A stretch of DNA of 11,690 nucleotides from Streptomyces lilacinus (GTDB lineage Bacteria; Actinomycetota; Actinomycetes; Streptomycetales; Streptomycetaceae), in assembly GCA_000715685.1 (NCBI GenBank), contig KL569407.1, forward strand, positions 19,228 to 30,917. The letters run 5' to 3'. The notes beneath the pieces are model-generated. The model did no database searches. It had not been told where the DNA came from and saw only the letters and a list, made by a program, of their open reading frames with translations. The number at the start of each line of letters is the position of its first letter. Position 1 is the stretch's first letter. Below, one piece after another: positions 5,650-11,690 of the stretch. The position numbers and the translations under genes are program-made.

Positions 5650-6580
5650 TCAGCTATCGGCCGGCTTCGGCAGCACTTCGCGCAGGCGGTCGAGGAGCGC
5701 CCGGGCCGCGGGGCTCGCGGGGCCGGTGGCCCGCCAGGCGAGGACGATGCGGGCACGCATCTCGGGCCGGACGATCCGCAGGGTGCGGAGCTGTCCATTC
5801 ATGGGGGACTCGTCCTCGCCGGCCGGCAGCACGGCAACGCCCAGGCCTCGGGCGGCGAGCTGTGCGAGTACGTGGGGGGCCGCCGCCTCGAAGGCGACGC
5901 GGGGCCGGAAGCCCGCCTGCGCGCAGCCGCGTTCGAGCGCCGCGCGCACGCCGGTGCCGCGCGGCAGGCAGATCAGCGGCCGATCGCGCAGATCGGCCAG
6001 CGGGACGCTCGTACGGTCGGCGTGGTCGGCGTGGTCGAGAAGCGGGTCGCCGGGCGCGACAGCGGCGACCAGCGGAACGTCGATCACCGTCTGGAAGGCC
6101 GCGCCGGGCGGGGGCGCCTCCTCCGTCACTCCGAGGACGGCGATGTCGAGTTCGCCGGCCAGCAGCGCGGCCTGCATCCGTTCCGTGGTGTCCTCGGTGA
6201 GCGCCACCTCCACCGAGGGGTGGGCGTCGTGGAAATCCGCGAGTAAAGCGGCGATGTCGAAGGCGTGGCCTGTGGCGCCGGAGACCAGCCCGAGCGTGAC
6301 CCGGCCGCGCAGCAGCCCCGTGTACGCGCTGTCTATGTGTATAAGAGACAGCCTCTGCGGCAGCCAGCGCGGCGCGGGCGTAGGGCAGGACCGCCCGGCC
6401 CACCTCGGTCGGTGTCACCGAGCGGCCGGAGCGGTCGAGCAGGGGCTGCCCCACCTCCTTCTCCAGCTGGCGGATCTGGGCGCTGAGGCCGGGCTGGGCC
6501 AGGTGCAGCCGGGCGGCGGCGCGGGTGAAGCCGCCCTCTTCGACGACGGAGACGAAGTAGCGCAGCTGACGGAGCTCCAT
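5650..6580 (-). pseudogene. LysR family regulator, frame broken by an adapter-like insertion
   Basis: The N-terminal 78 residues (from the ATG at 6578-6580) form a standard LysR winged helix: MELRQLRYFVSVVEEGGFTR, AAARLHLAQPGLSAQIRQLE, KEVGQPLLDRSGRSVTPTEVG. After ALAAAEAV the frame runs into SYTHRQ, translated from a Tn5/Nextera mosaic-end sequence (6335-6351). The effector-binding domain then continues in another frame, from AYTGLLRGRVTLGLVSGATG through VEVALTEDTTERM to the stop at 5650. The two frames differ by one base. Together the parts make a normal-length LysR of about 310 residues, so the real gene is probably intact and the break an assembly fault. A TTA codon occurs at 6244-6246. 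It is divergent from the gene at 6652, its probable target. Confidence 0.8.
6329..6351 (+). other. Tn5/Nextera transposase mosaic-end sequence (probable adapter contamination)
   Basis: Bases 6335-6351 read ATGTGTATAAGAGACAG, identical to 17 of the 19 bases of the Tn5 mosaic end used in Nextera libraries. CTGTCT at 6329-6334 mirrors its AGACAG end. Reading frames through it give the well-known artefact peptides SYTH, LSLIHI, MCIRDS and VYKRQ. No transposase, no second end and no 9-bp target duplication are present, so this is not a transposon. Confidence 0.93.
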
Positions 6581-6588
6581 AAGCAGCG

Positions 6589-6623
6589 ATTCTAGGTTGC
6601 AGCAGAACTATCTACTGGAGATA
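6589..6623. promoter_or_regulatory. LysR/isomerase divergent control region
   Basis: The 71-base gap between the LysR gene and the gene at 6652 contains the dyad TATCT-ACTGG-AGATA (6609-6623), which has the AT-flanked shape of a LysR box. On the minus strand TAGAAT (6589-6594) is a good -10 for the LysR gene, about nine bases before its ATG, which would make that transcript nearly leaderless. On the plus strand TTGCAG (6597-6602) and GATATC (6620-6625) form a possible promoter. All are pattern matches only. Confidence 0.4.
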
Positions 6624-6651
6624 TCGCCCGGTCGGCCGCAGGCTTGATCCC

Positions 6652-7296
6652 ATGGAGAAAGCGACCGAGGTGAGGGCCGCCATTGCGGCGGAACGCCGCG
6701 AACTGGCTGACCTATTCGACAGTCTGCGGGCCGATCAGTGGAACGAGCCGAGCCTCTGCGCGGGATGGCGGGTTCGCGAGGTCGCGGCGCACATGTCGAT
6801 GGGTTTTCGGCTCTCCTTGCCCGCGACGCTCGGCGAGTTGGTCAAGGCACGCGGCAATCTCCACCGCATGACCGATCGGGTCGCCCGCAGGGACGCGGCC
6901 GCCCATTCCACCGCCGCACTCGCCGCCTTCCTGCGGGACAACGCCCATCACCCCTGGACACCACCGGTCGGCGGGCTCGCGGCGGCGCTCGGCCACGACG
7001 TGGTGCACGGGCTGGACGTCACCGTCGCCCTCGGCCTCGACCGGCGCGTCCCCGAGGACCGGCTGCGCATCCTGCTCGGCGAGATCCGGCCCAGCGGCCT
7101 GAAGTTCTTCGGCGTCAACCTCGACGGCGTGCGGCTGTGCGCCGAGGACCTCGACTGGTCGTACGGCTCCGGCTCCCCGGTGTACGGCGCCGCCCAGGAC
7201 CTCCTGCTGCTGGCCTACGGTCGCAGGCTTTCGGACGACGGCCGGCTCCGGGGCGAGCCGAGCAGCCGTTTCGTCCGCACCGCCAAGGGAGCGTGA
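6652..7296 (+). CDS. Maleylpyruvate isomerase / mycothiol-dependent DinB-like family protein
   Basis: A 214-residue cytosolic protein with the N-terminal domain of mycothiol-dependent maleylpyruvate isomerases (MDMPI_N, DinB-like four-helix bundle). Visible features are SLCAGWRVREVAAHM (about 34-48) with metal-ligand candidate His47, and the hallmark GHDVVHGLDVTVALGL (about 114-129) carrying His119. Family members bind a divalent metal and use or modify mycothiol, the thiol of actinobacteria. Many are general mycothiol transferases rather than true isomerases, so the reaction here is open. The C-terminal part (FFGVNLDGVRLCAEDLDWSY, then AAQDLLLLAYGR) is the usual companion SCP2-like region. 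The ATG at 6652 has only a weak ribosome-binding site. The stop is three bases before the next gene, so the pair forms an operon, probably controlled by the divergent LysR. Confidence 0.82.
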   Translation: MEKATEVRAAIAAERRELADLFDSLRADQWNEPSLCAGWRVREVAAHMSMGFRLSLPATLGELVKARGNLHRMTDRVARRDAAAHSTAALAAFLRDNAHHPWTPPVGGLAAALGHDVVHGLDVTVALGLDRRVPEDRLRILLGEIRPSGLKFFGVNLDGVRLCAEDLDWSYGSGSPVYGAAQDLLLLAYGRRLSDDGRLRGEPSSRFVRTAKGA

Positions 7297-7299
7297 ACC

Positions 7300-7794
7300 G
7301 TGCGCGTCCGGCTCCTCCTGGGGGTGTCCCTGCTGTCCGCCGGCCTGCTCGCCGGAGCCTTCGGCTACGGCGCCGCCAACCTCGTCCCGACCTTCAACGC
7401 CGTGCCGCTCGACATGAGGCTCGACTTCCACACCGAGCTGATGAAGATGAACGGGATCACCATGCAGGCGGCGATGGCGGTCGCGGCCCTCAGCTCCCTC
7501 GCCCTGGCCGCCCTGACCCGCGACCGGGCCCGGGTCCTCACCGGCACGGCGGGGCTCCTGATCGTCACGTCCTTCCTGATCACCAGGTTCGGAAACGTCC
7601 CGATCAACGGCCTCATCAAGCAGTGGGCCGCCACCGCGCCGCCGCCCGACCACGCGGAGATCCTGCACCGCTGGGAGCTGTTCAACGATGCCCGCACCTT
7701 CACCGCTGTCGTGGCGTTCGCCGTCCTGATCTCTGTTGCCCTGCGAGAGGGAGGGCGAGCACCCGAGCACGGCGCCGCTTACTCGTACGGGTGA
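7300..7794 (+). CDS. DUF1772 family membrane protein
   Basis: A 164-residue integral membrane protein of the DUF1772 (anthrone oxygenase-like) family. Four hydrophobic segments are visible at about residues 4-26, 53-73, 78-96 and 132-148. The family signatures are RFGNVPINGLIKQW (about 96-109) and HRWELFNDARTF (about 123-134). Some fungal relatives oxidise anthrones, but the bacterial members are mostly uncharacterised, so no substrate is assigned. The GTG start at 7300 follows the upstream stop by three bases and has AAGGGAGC as ribosome-binding site, so it is co-translated with the isomerase-like gene. Together they may form a small redox or thiol-linked module under the LysR regulator (inference). 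Confidence 0.82.
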   Translation: MRVRLLLGVSLLSAGLLAGAFGYGAANLVPTFNAVPLDMRLDFHTELMKMNGITMQAAMAVAALSSLALAALTRDRARVLTGTAGLLIVTSFLITRFGNVPINGLIKQWAATAPPPDHAEILHRWELFNDARTFTAVVAFAVLISVALREGGRAPEHGAAYSYG

Positions 7795-7867
7795 ACGGTA
7801 TCGATGGACCCCCGCCGGACTTGTTCGGCACGCTGGGATCGGTGGTGTGTCTGAACAGGAGACCGCC

Positions 7868-8461
7868 ATGAGCGCACTCACCGTCGACCACGAGCCGGAG
7901 CAGGGGTGGGAGGACCTCGTCCGGATCTGGGAGGAGACGGACGCACCCGAGGGCTGCAAGGTGGAGATCGTCGAGGGGATCGTCACCGTGTTGCCGGCGT
8001 CCGCCAACAAGCACAACGTCATCGCAGGGACGATTCAGCGCTCGTTGTACACGGTGATTCCGGAGGACTGGGGGATCTACCAGACGCTTGCGGTGTCGGT
8101 GCCGTCGCGCAGTGGGCTCTTCATTCCCGATCTGGCTGTCGCGCCGGAAGCCGAGCTGATCGAGCTGTCCGAGTCCGAGCACTGCGTTCCAGCGGCTTCC
8201 GCGTCGTTCATCACAGAGATCACTTCCAAGTCGAGCCTGCGCCACGACCGGGTCAGCAAGCCCGCGGCGTACGCCCACGCCGGAGTCCCGCTCTACTTGC
8301 TTGTCGACGGCTGGGCGCGAGGCGGCCCAACCATCACTCTCTACGGCGAGCCGAAGGACGACGTCTACCGCGTCCTGCAGGCAGGCGAGTTCGGGGACGA
8401 GATCCACCTCCCCGCACCGTTCGACATCGCGATCGACACGGGCGTCTTCCCCACCACCTGA
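7868..8461 (+). CDS. Uma2 family protein (PD-(D/E)XK endonuclease fold, DUF820)
   Basis: A 197-residue protein of the Uma2/DUF820 family, which has the PD-(D/E)XK nuclease fold and is greatly expanded in Streptomyces and cyanobacteria; cellular roles are unknown. The conserved pieces are KVEIVEGIVTVLP (about 31-43), the core Asp in LFIPDLAVAP (Asp88), ITEITSKSS with Glu117 and Lys121, and the family signature DRVSKPAAYAHAGVPLYLLVD (about 127-147, with Lys131 and Tyr135). All active-site positions expected of the fold seem present. The ATG at 7868 is supported by AGGAGA seven bases or so upstream; an in-frame upstream extension overlaps the previous gene and is unlikely. It is a single-gene unit ending in a strong terminator. 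Confidence 0.88.
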   Translation: MSALTVDHEPEQGWEDLVRIWEETDAPEGCKVEIVEGIVTVLPASANKHNVIAGTIQRSLYTVIPEDWGIYQTLAVSVPSRSGLFIPDLAVAPEAELIELSESEHCVPAASASFITEITSKSSLRHDRVSKPAAYAHAGVPLYLLVDGWARGGPTITLYGEPKDDVYRVLQAGEFGDEIHLPAPFDIAIDTGVFPTT

Positions 8462-8468
8462 CAACCGA

Positions 8469-8504
8469 CTGTGCCCCTCCGGCTCGCACGCCGGAGGGGC
8501 ACAG
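8469..8504. terminator. Strong bidirectional terminator between convergent genes
   Basis: CTGTGCCCCTCCGGC (8469-8483) pairs perfectly with GCCGGAGGGGCACAG (8490-8504) over 15 bp with a six-base loop TCGCAC. It starts eight bases after the stop of the Uma2 gene and ends 16 bases before the stop of the minus-strand gene at 8520, so it can serve both. On the plus strand TCAAGTCAAAAGAT follows rather than a T-run. Confidence 0.85.
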
Positions 8505-8519
8505 CCTCAAGTCAAAAGA

Positions 8520-9098
8520 TCAGGCGCGCACCGTGAACCACGCGCCCAGGCCGCCGCAGCCGCCTGCCGAGTACGTGGTGCTGCGGTAGCCGGGCGGGAT
8601 GGGGGAGCCCGGGCAGGTCCAGATGCCGTTGCGGACGAGCTGGTGGTACCAGGCGCCGATGCCGTTGCAGCCCGTGCGGGTGTAGTTCGTGGTGACGTAG
8701 CCGGGCGGGATGGGGGAGCCCGAGCAGGTCCAACGGCCGTCGCGGGCCAGCTGGTGGTACCAGGCGCCGATGCCGTTGCAGCCGTTGCGGTCGTAGTTGG
8801 TGATGACGTAGCCGGACACGATCGGCGAGCCCGAGCACGTCCAGATGCCGTCGCGCACGGGCTGCTGGTACCAGGCGCCCGCGCCCCTGCAGCCGTTGCG
8901 GTCGTAGTTGGTGATGACCCAGCCGTCCGGAACCGGCGCTCCGGAGCAGGTCCACTGGCCCGACGCGGCCTCGGCCGTGCCGGTCGTCGCGCCGGTGAGG
9001 GCGGCCGCCATCAGGGCGACCGCTCCCACGACCGCGGCGAGTCTTCGGAACACCGCGGACGTCACCGCGGCCGTCTTCGCGCGTAATTCTCTGTCCAA
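8520..9098 (-). CDS. Secreted four-repeat cysteine-containing protein
   Basis: A 192-residue predicted secreted protein. Residues 1-44 form a signal peptide (charged start, core AAVVGAVALMAAAL, end TAEA/A). The mature part consists of four tandem repeats at residues 47-83, 84-120, 121-157 and 158-192, each 37 residues except the last (35). The consensus is G-WTCSGSPIPPGYVITNY then DRNGCNGIGAWYHQL-RDG. Every repeat has two cysteines 19 residues apart, probably one disulfide per repeat. Similar WTC-G-P-P-GY-IT repeats occur in bacterial surface or secreted proteins, with no function known to me. The TTG at 9096-9098 is taken as start, with GAGGGG upstream. A TTA leucine codon at 9084-9086 (residue 5) suggests bldA-dependent translation if that start is right; GTG codons at residues 12 and 16 are alternatives that would remove it. 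Confidence 0.8.
   Translation of the reverse strand: MDRELRAKTAAVTSAVFRRLAAVVGAVALMAAALTGATTGTAEAASGQWTCSGAPVPDGWVITNYDRNGCRGAGAWYQQPVRDGIWTCSGSPIVSGYVITNYDRNGCNGIGAWYHQLARDGRWTCSGSPIPPGYVTTNYTRTGCNGIGAWYHQLVRNGIWTCPGSPIPPGYRSTTYSAGGCGGLGAWFTVRA
8523..8960 (-). repeat. Four in-gene tandem repeats of 111 bp
   Basis: The units lie at 8850-8960, 8739-8849, 8628-8738 and 8523-8627 (the last is 105 bp) and encode the 37-residue repeats of the secreted protein. Units two and three are closest (shared TGCAACGGCATCGGCGC). The outer ones have diverged, as is usual when the end repeats escape homogenisation. Confidence 0.85.
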
Positions 9099-9260
9099 CG
9101 CACACCGATCCCCTCATCGGGCCCGTCTCCGGGCTGCTGTCGATGGCCAAGGACACCGGAGAACGGGAGACCTGTCAGCCCGTCCCGGCGTCGATGTGAG
9201 AAGGGTGTCATCGGGTGGGAATCGGTAACCCGTTCCCGCGTCAGCTGATATGAGGGAGCG

Positions 9261-10573
9261 TCAGTTGCCGCCCCGCGCCCCCGCCACCAGCAGCGACTGC
9301 CGCGTCGCATACGTTCCGTACAGCGTGATCGACGCCGCGCCGACCATGGCCAGCAGGCCCAGCACCACCGTGCCGTCCCAGTCCGCGGCGCGGTAGGCGA
9401 GGGCGCCCAGGGTGCCGCCGATCGAGCTGCCGACGTAGTAGGCGGTCTGGTAGAGGGCCGAGGCCTGGGCGCGGCCGGTCGTGGCCGTGCGGCTGACGGC
9501 GGAGGAGGCGACCGCGTGGCCGGCGAAGAAGCCCGCGGTGATGAGGACCAGGCCGGCCAGCACCGCCGGCAGCGAGGTCGACAGGCCAGGTAGAGCGCGC
9601 CGCGGCGGCCCATGCGGCCCACGAGGCGGCCCGCGCCGGCCGAGGAGACCGTGCCCACCAGGTAGATCAGGAAGATCGAGCCCACGATGCCCTGGGGGAG
9701 GGAGAACGGCGCGTCCGCCAGGCGGTAGCCGATCACCGTGTAGACCGCGCCGAAGACGGTCATGAAGAGCGCGCCGATCGCGTAGAGGCGGCGCAGCAGC
9801 GGGTCGGCGAGGTGGCCGCCGACCGTCCTGCCGAGGGAGCGCGCCGAGATCGCCGACGGCGTGAAGTGGCGCGCCTTGGGGATCAGCACCCGGAACGCGA
9901 CCGCGCACAGCACCGCGAGCGCCCCGACCGCCGCGAGCCCCGCCCGCCAGCCCCAGGCCTGGGCGACCCAGCCGGCGAGGATGCGGCCGGTCATGCCGCC
10001 GATCGCGTTGCCCGCCACGAACAGGCCGATCGCGCCGACCAGCGCCTTGGCCCGGACCTCTTCCGCCAGGTAGGCCATCGCCGAGGCCGGCACGCCGGCC
10101 AGGGCCGCGCCCTGCACCGCGCGGAGCGCGACGAGCCAGCCCAGGCCGGGGGCGAGGGGCACCAGCAGGGCCACGACGGCGGCGACGCACAGCGCGGCCG
10201 TCATCGTCGCGCGGCGGCCGAAGCGCTCGGAGAGGGCGCTGAGCGGGATGACCGCGAGGGCGAGGCCGCCGGTCGCGGCGGAGACCGTCCAGCTGGCCTG
10301 ATCCGCCGTCACGCCGAGGTCGCCGGAGATCGCCGGGAGCAGGGCCTGCGTGGAGTAGAGGAGGGCGAACGTGGCGACGCCGGCCGCGAAGAGCGCGAAG
10401 CTCATCCTGCGGTAGCCGGGCCCACCGGGGACCAGCCGGGTGTCGTCCGCGGCAGAGGCGGAGGCAGAGGCGGAGGCTGGGGCGGAGGCGTTCTCGGTGG
10501 CGGCGGGGGACGACAGGGCAGAGGCACCCGAGCGCACGATGGCGCCGGATGCCCCGATATCGGCAGGAGGCAT
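9261..10573 (-). pseudogene. MFS transporter (YnfM/Bcr-like exporter), single-base frameshift
   Basis: Once the frame is repaired this is a normal 12-helix major facilitator of about 437 residues. From the ATG at 10571-10573 (MPPADIGASG) a Ser/Ala-rich tail leads into MSFALFAAGVATFALLYSTQ. Motif A copies are ALSERFGRR (about 113-121) and GRLVGRMGRRGAL (about 315-327). At ALYLA (residue 330, about 9584-9587) the frame is lost. The next frame gives LSTSLPAVLAGLVLITAGFF and later GRAQASALYQTAYYVGSSIG to the stop at 9261. Restoring one G in the plus-strand GGCC run (CTGGCC to CTGGCCC in coding sense) rejoins both parts exactly. A longer ATG frame to 10645 would overlap the divergent LysR gene. 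Exporters of this kind next to a LysR gene usually expel small organic compounds (family inference). Confidence 0.85.
10452..10487. repeat. Three 12-bp tandem repeats in the MFS N-terminus
   Basis: GCAGAGGCGGAG occurs twice in a row (10452-10475) and a third copy, GCTGGGGCGGAG, follows. On the minus strand this encodes the ASASASAS part of the cytoplasmic N-terminal tail of the transporter. Such repeats slip readily, so copy number may differ between strains. Confidence 0.7.
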
Positions 10574-10593
10574 GCCGCCAACGTATGCAGCCT

Positions 10594-10617
10594 GCATCTG
10601 ATGCGTCCAATGCACGG
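10594..10617. promoter_or_regulatory. Possible LysR binding region in the MFS/LysR divergent gap
   Basis: GCATC-T-GATGC (10594-10604) is a perfect 11-bp palindrome, and TGCAT (10593-10597) is mirrored by ATGCA (10610-10614). Both lie in the 63 bases between the two divergent starts. They are plausible LysR contacts but short, and no clear promoter boxes were found. Confidence 0.35.
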
Positions 10618-10636
10618 AATGGCGATAATCGATCAC

Positions 10637-11638
10637 ATGGAGCATGACCGCAGGTCACGGACGCCTCTGTCACCAACAGGCAACAGGAGTGTTACCCAAG
10701 ACTTTGACGTTTCGCCAACAGCCGAGCTCGAGGCGGGCTCCTGGGCGGCGACCCTCACCCCGCGCCTCGCGCAGTTCACCGCCGTGGCGCGGCACGAGCA
10801 CGTGACGCGCGCCGCGCAGCAGCTCGGCATGCCGCAGTCCACGCTCAGCCGCTCGATGGCGCGCCTCGAGGACGACCTGGGCGTCGCGCTCTTCGCCCGC
10901 CACGGCCGCACCGTCTCGCTCACCGCCGCCGGCCGGACGTTCCTCGCCTCCGTCGAGCGCGCCCTCTCCGAGGTCGAGCGGGCCGCCGAGTCCGTACGGG
11001 CGGACGCCGACCCCGCCGCGGGCAAGGTCGCGTTCGGCTTCCTGCACACCATGGGCTCCGAGACCGTACCCGAACTCATCCGCGCCTTCCGCGCCGACCA
11101 CCCGCGCGTGCGCTTCCAGCTGGTCCAGAACTACGGCGAGGCCATGATCGAGCGGCTGCGCGACGGCCAGCTCGACCTGTGCCTGACCTCGCCCGTGCCC
11201 GACGAGCCGGACCTGGTCGCCCGGCGGTTGGACGAACAGAAGCTGCGGCTGGTGGTGCCGGACGACCACCCGCTCGCCGCCCGCAAGCGGATCCGGCTGG
11301 CGGAGGCGGCGGCCGAGCTCTTCGTCACCCTCGAGCCGGGGTACGGGCTGCGGAAGATCACCGACGCGCTGTGCGCGGAGGCGGGGTTCGCGCCGAAGGT
11401 CGCGTTCGAGGGCGAGGACCCGGAGACGCTGCGCGGGCTCGTCGCGGCGGGCCTCGGCGTCGGGCTGCTGCCGCCGCCCGCCGTGCCGCGCCCCGGCGTC
11501 GTCGAGCTGACGGTGACCGCGCCGCGCGCCGTGCGCGAGATCGGGGTGGCATGGCTCGACGGGCACCCCGACACCCCGCCCGTCGCCGCGTTCAAGCGCT
11601 TCCTGCTGTCGCGGCGCGGACAGTTGCTCCACCGGTGA
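10637..11638 (+). CDS. LysR family transcriptional regulator (MFS-linked)
   Basis: A 333-residue LysR-type regulator. After an unusual hydrophilic leader of about 40 residues comes the winged helix-turn-helix at about 42-102: RLAQFTAVARHEHVTRAAQQ, LGMPQSTLSRSMARLEDDLG, VALFARHGRTVSLTAAG. The effector-binding domain runs from about 128 (GKVAFGFLHTMGSETVPELI) through VVPDDHPLAARKRI to GLVAAGLGVGLLPPPAVPRP near 267-286. I chose the ATG at 10637; an in-frame ATG at 10619 and another at 10604 are also possible, and none has a good ribosome-binding site. The long leader is probably non-essential or partly mis-started. It is divergent from the MFS gene, and this pairing is common in Streptomyces, so it likely controls that exporter in response to an exported compound. 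Confidence 0.88.
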   Translation: MEHDRRSRTPLSPTGNRSVTQDFDVSPTAELEAGSWAATLTPRLAQFTAVARHEHVTRAAQQLGMPQSTLSRSMARLEDDLGVALFARHGRTVSLTAAGRTFLASVERALSEVERAAESVRADADPAAGKVAFGFLHTMGSETVPELIRAFRADHPRVRFQLVQNYGEAMIERLRDGQLDLCLTSPVPDEPDLVARRLDEQKLRLVVPDDHPLAARKRIRLAEAAAELFVTLEPGYGLRKITDALCAEAGFAPKVAFEGEDPETLRGLVAAGLGVGLLPPPAVPRPGVVELTVTAPRAVREIGVAWLDGHPDTPPVAAFKRFLLSRRGQLLHR

Positions 11639-11647
11639 GGCGGCGGC

Positions 11648-11690
11648 TCAGTGCCGCAGCGACTCCCCGAAGCCCGAGGCCAGCGGCATC
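11648..11690 (-). CDS. 3' end of a convergent gene (partial)
   Basis: The minus strand from the window edge reads MPLASGFGESLRH then TGA at 11648-11650. Codon third positions are nearly all G or C, and the stop is nine bases beyond the stop of the LysR gene, as expected of tightly packed convergent genes. Only 13 residues are visible, too few to name a family, and the frame is a choice among alternatives. Confidence 0.4.
   Translation of the reverse strand, partial: MPLASGFGESLRH

Noticed and set aside
4421..5650. A 409-codon minus-strand open frame
   Set aside because: It is antisense to the GH43 gene, Val/Asp-rich, with no recognisable domain.
6329..6351. A real Tn5-type transposon end or insertion sequence
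   Set aside because: There is no transposase, no second end at a distance and no 9-bp target duplication; the sequence matches a library adapter.
8523..8960. CRISPR-like array
   Set aside because: The 111-bp units are contiguous coding repeats within one ORF, with no spacers.
8512..9156. Alternative minus-strand frame of 214 codons over the repeat gene
   Set aside because: It gives an Arg/His-rich product without signal peptide; the frame at 8520-9098 has a signal peptide and regular repeats.
9099..9260. Riboswitch in the leader of the secreted repeat gene
   Set aside because: I looked for ydaO-type and other conserved leader patterns and saw only short GC hairpins such as CCCG-TCTC-CGGG.
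9812..10636. Long plus-strand extension upstream of the LysR gene
   Set aside because: The extension is an Arg/Glu/Gly-rich antisense frame of the MFS gene; LysR similarity begins only after 10637.

Overview
The window looks like chromosomal DNA from a Streptomyces-type actinomycete. GC content and third-position GC are very high. GTG and TTG starts are common, TTA leucine codons are almost absent, and the protein families fit: DUF6879, mycothiol-dependent maleylpyruvate isomerase-like, Uma2 and a secreted GH43 arabinanase. It reads as ordinary accessory chromosome made of small regulator-plus-target modules. I see no tRNA, rRNA, CRISPR array, phage module or intact mobile element, and no clearly new defence or biosynthetic system.

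Left part (1-1620, minus strand). There are two diverged copies of a DUF6879 gene. Each is preceded by a small ORF overlapping its start: a nearly whole copy at 770-1027, which lacks a normal start codon, and a 26-codon remnant at 1541-1618. This looks like an old tandem duplication that is decaying. A long hairpin lies at 973-1023.

Middle (1663-4382). Two divergent TetR modules each have a visible operator. The first pairs a TetR gene with a zinc-free MDR/quinone-oxidoreductase-like gene; its 17-bp palindrome lies inside the promoter. The second pairs a TetR gene with a small ABM-domain protein; its control region has a perfect 30-bp palindrome plus a second, weaker copy. Both suggest autorepression with repression of the neighbouring redox gene.

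Right-middle (4538-8504). A secreted GH43 arabinan hydrolase is followed by a convergent LysR gene. The LysR frame is broken by a 17-nt match to the Tn5/Nextera mosaic end, almost certainly a sequencing adapter left in the assembly. Divergent from LysR is a two-gene operon (maleylpyruvate isomerase-like plus DUF1772 membrane protein), probably its target. A Uma2-family gene then ends at a 15-bp stem terminator.

Right end (8520-11690). A secreted protein made of four 37-residue cysteine-containing repeats is followed by a divergent MFS exporter/LysR pair. The MFS frame is shifted by one missing base near 9585, again possibly a sequence error. The last 43 bases look like the 3' end of a further minus-strand gene. 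Because two of the larger genes are broken by probable assembly faults, gene-loss claims from this contig should be treated with care.
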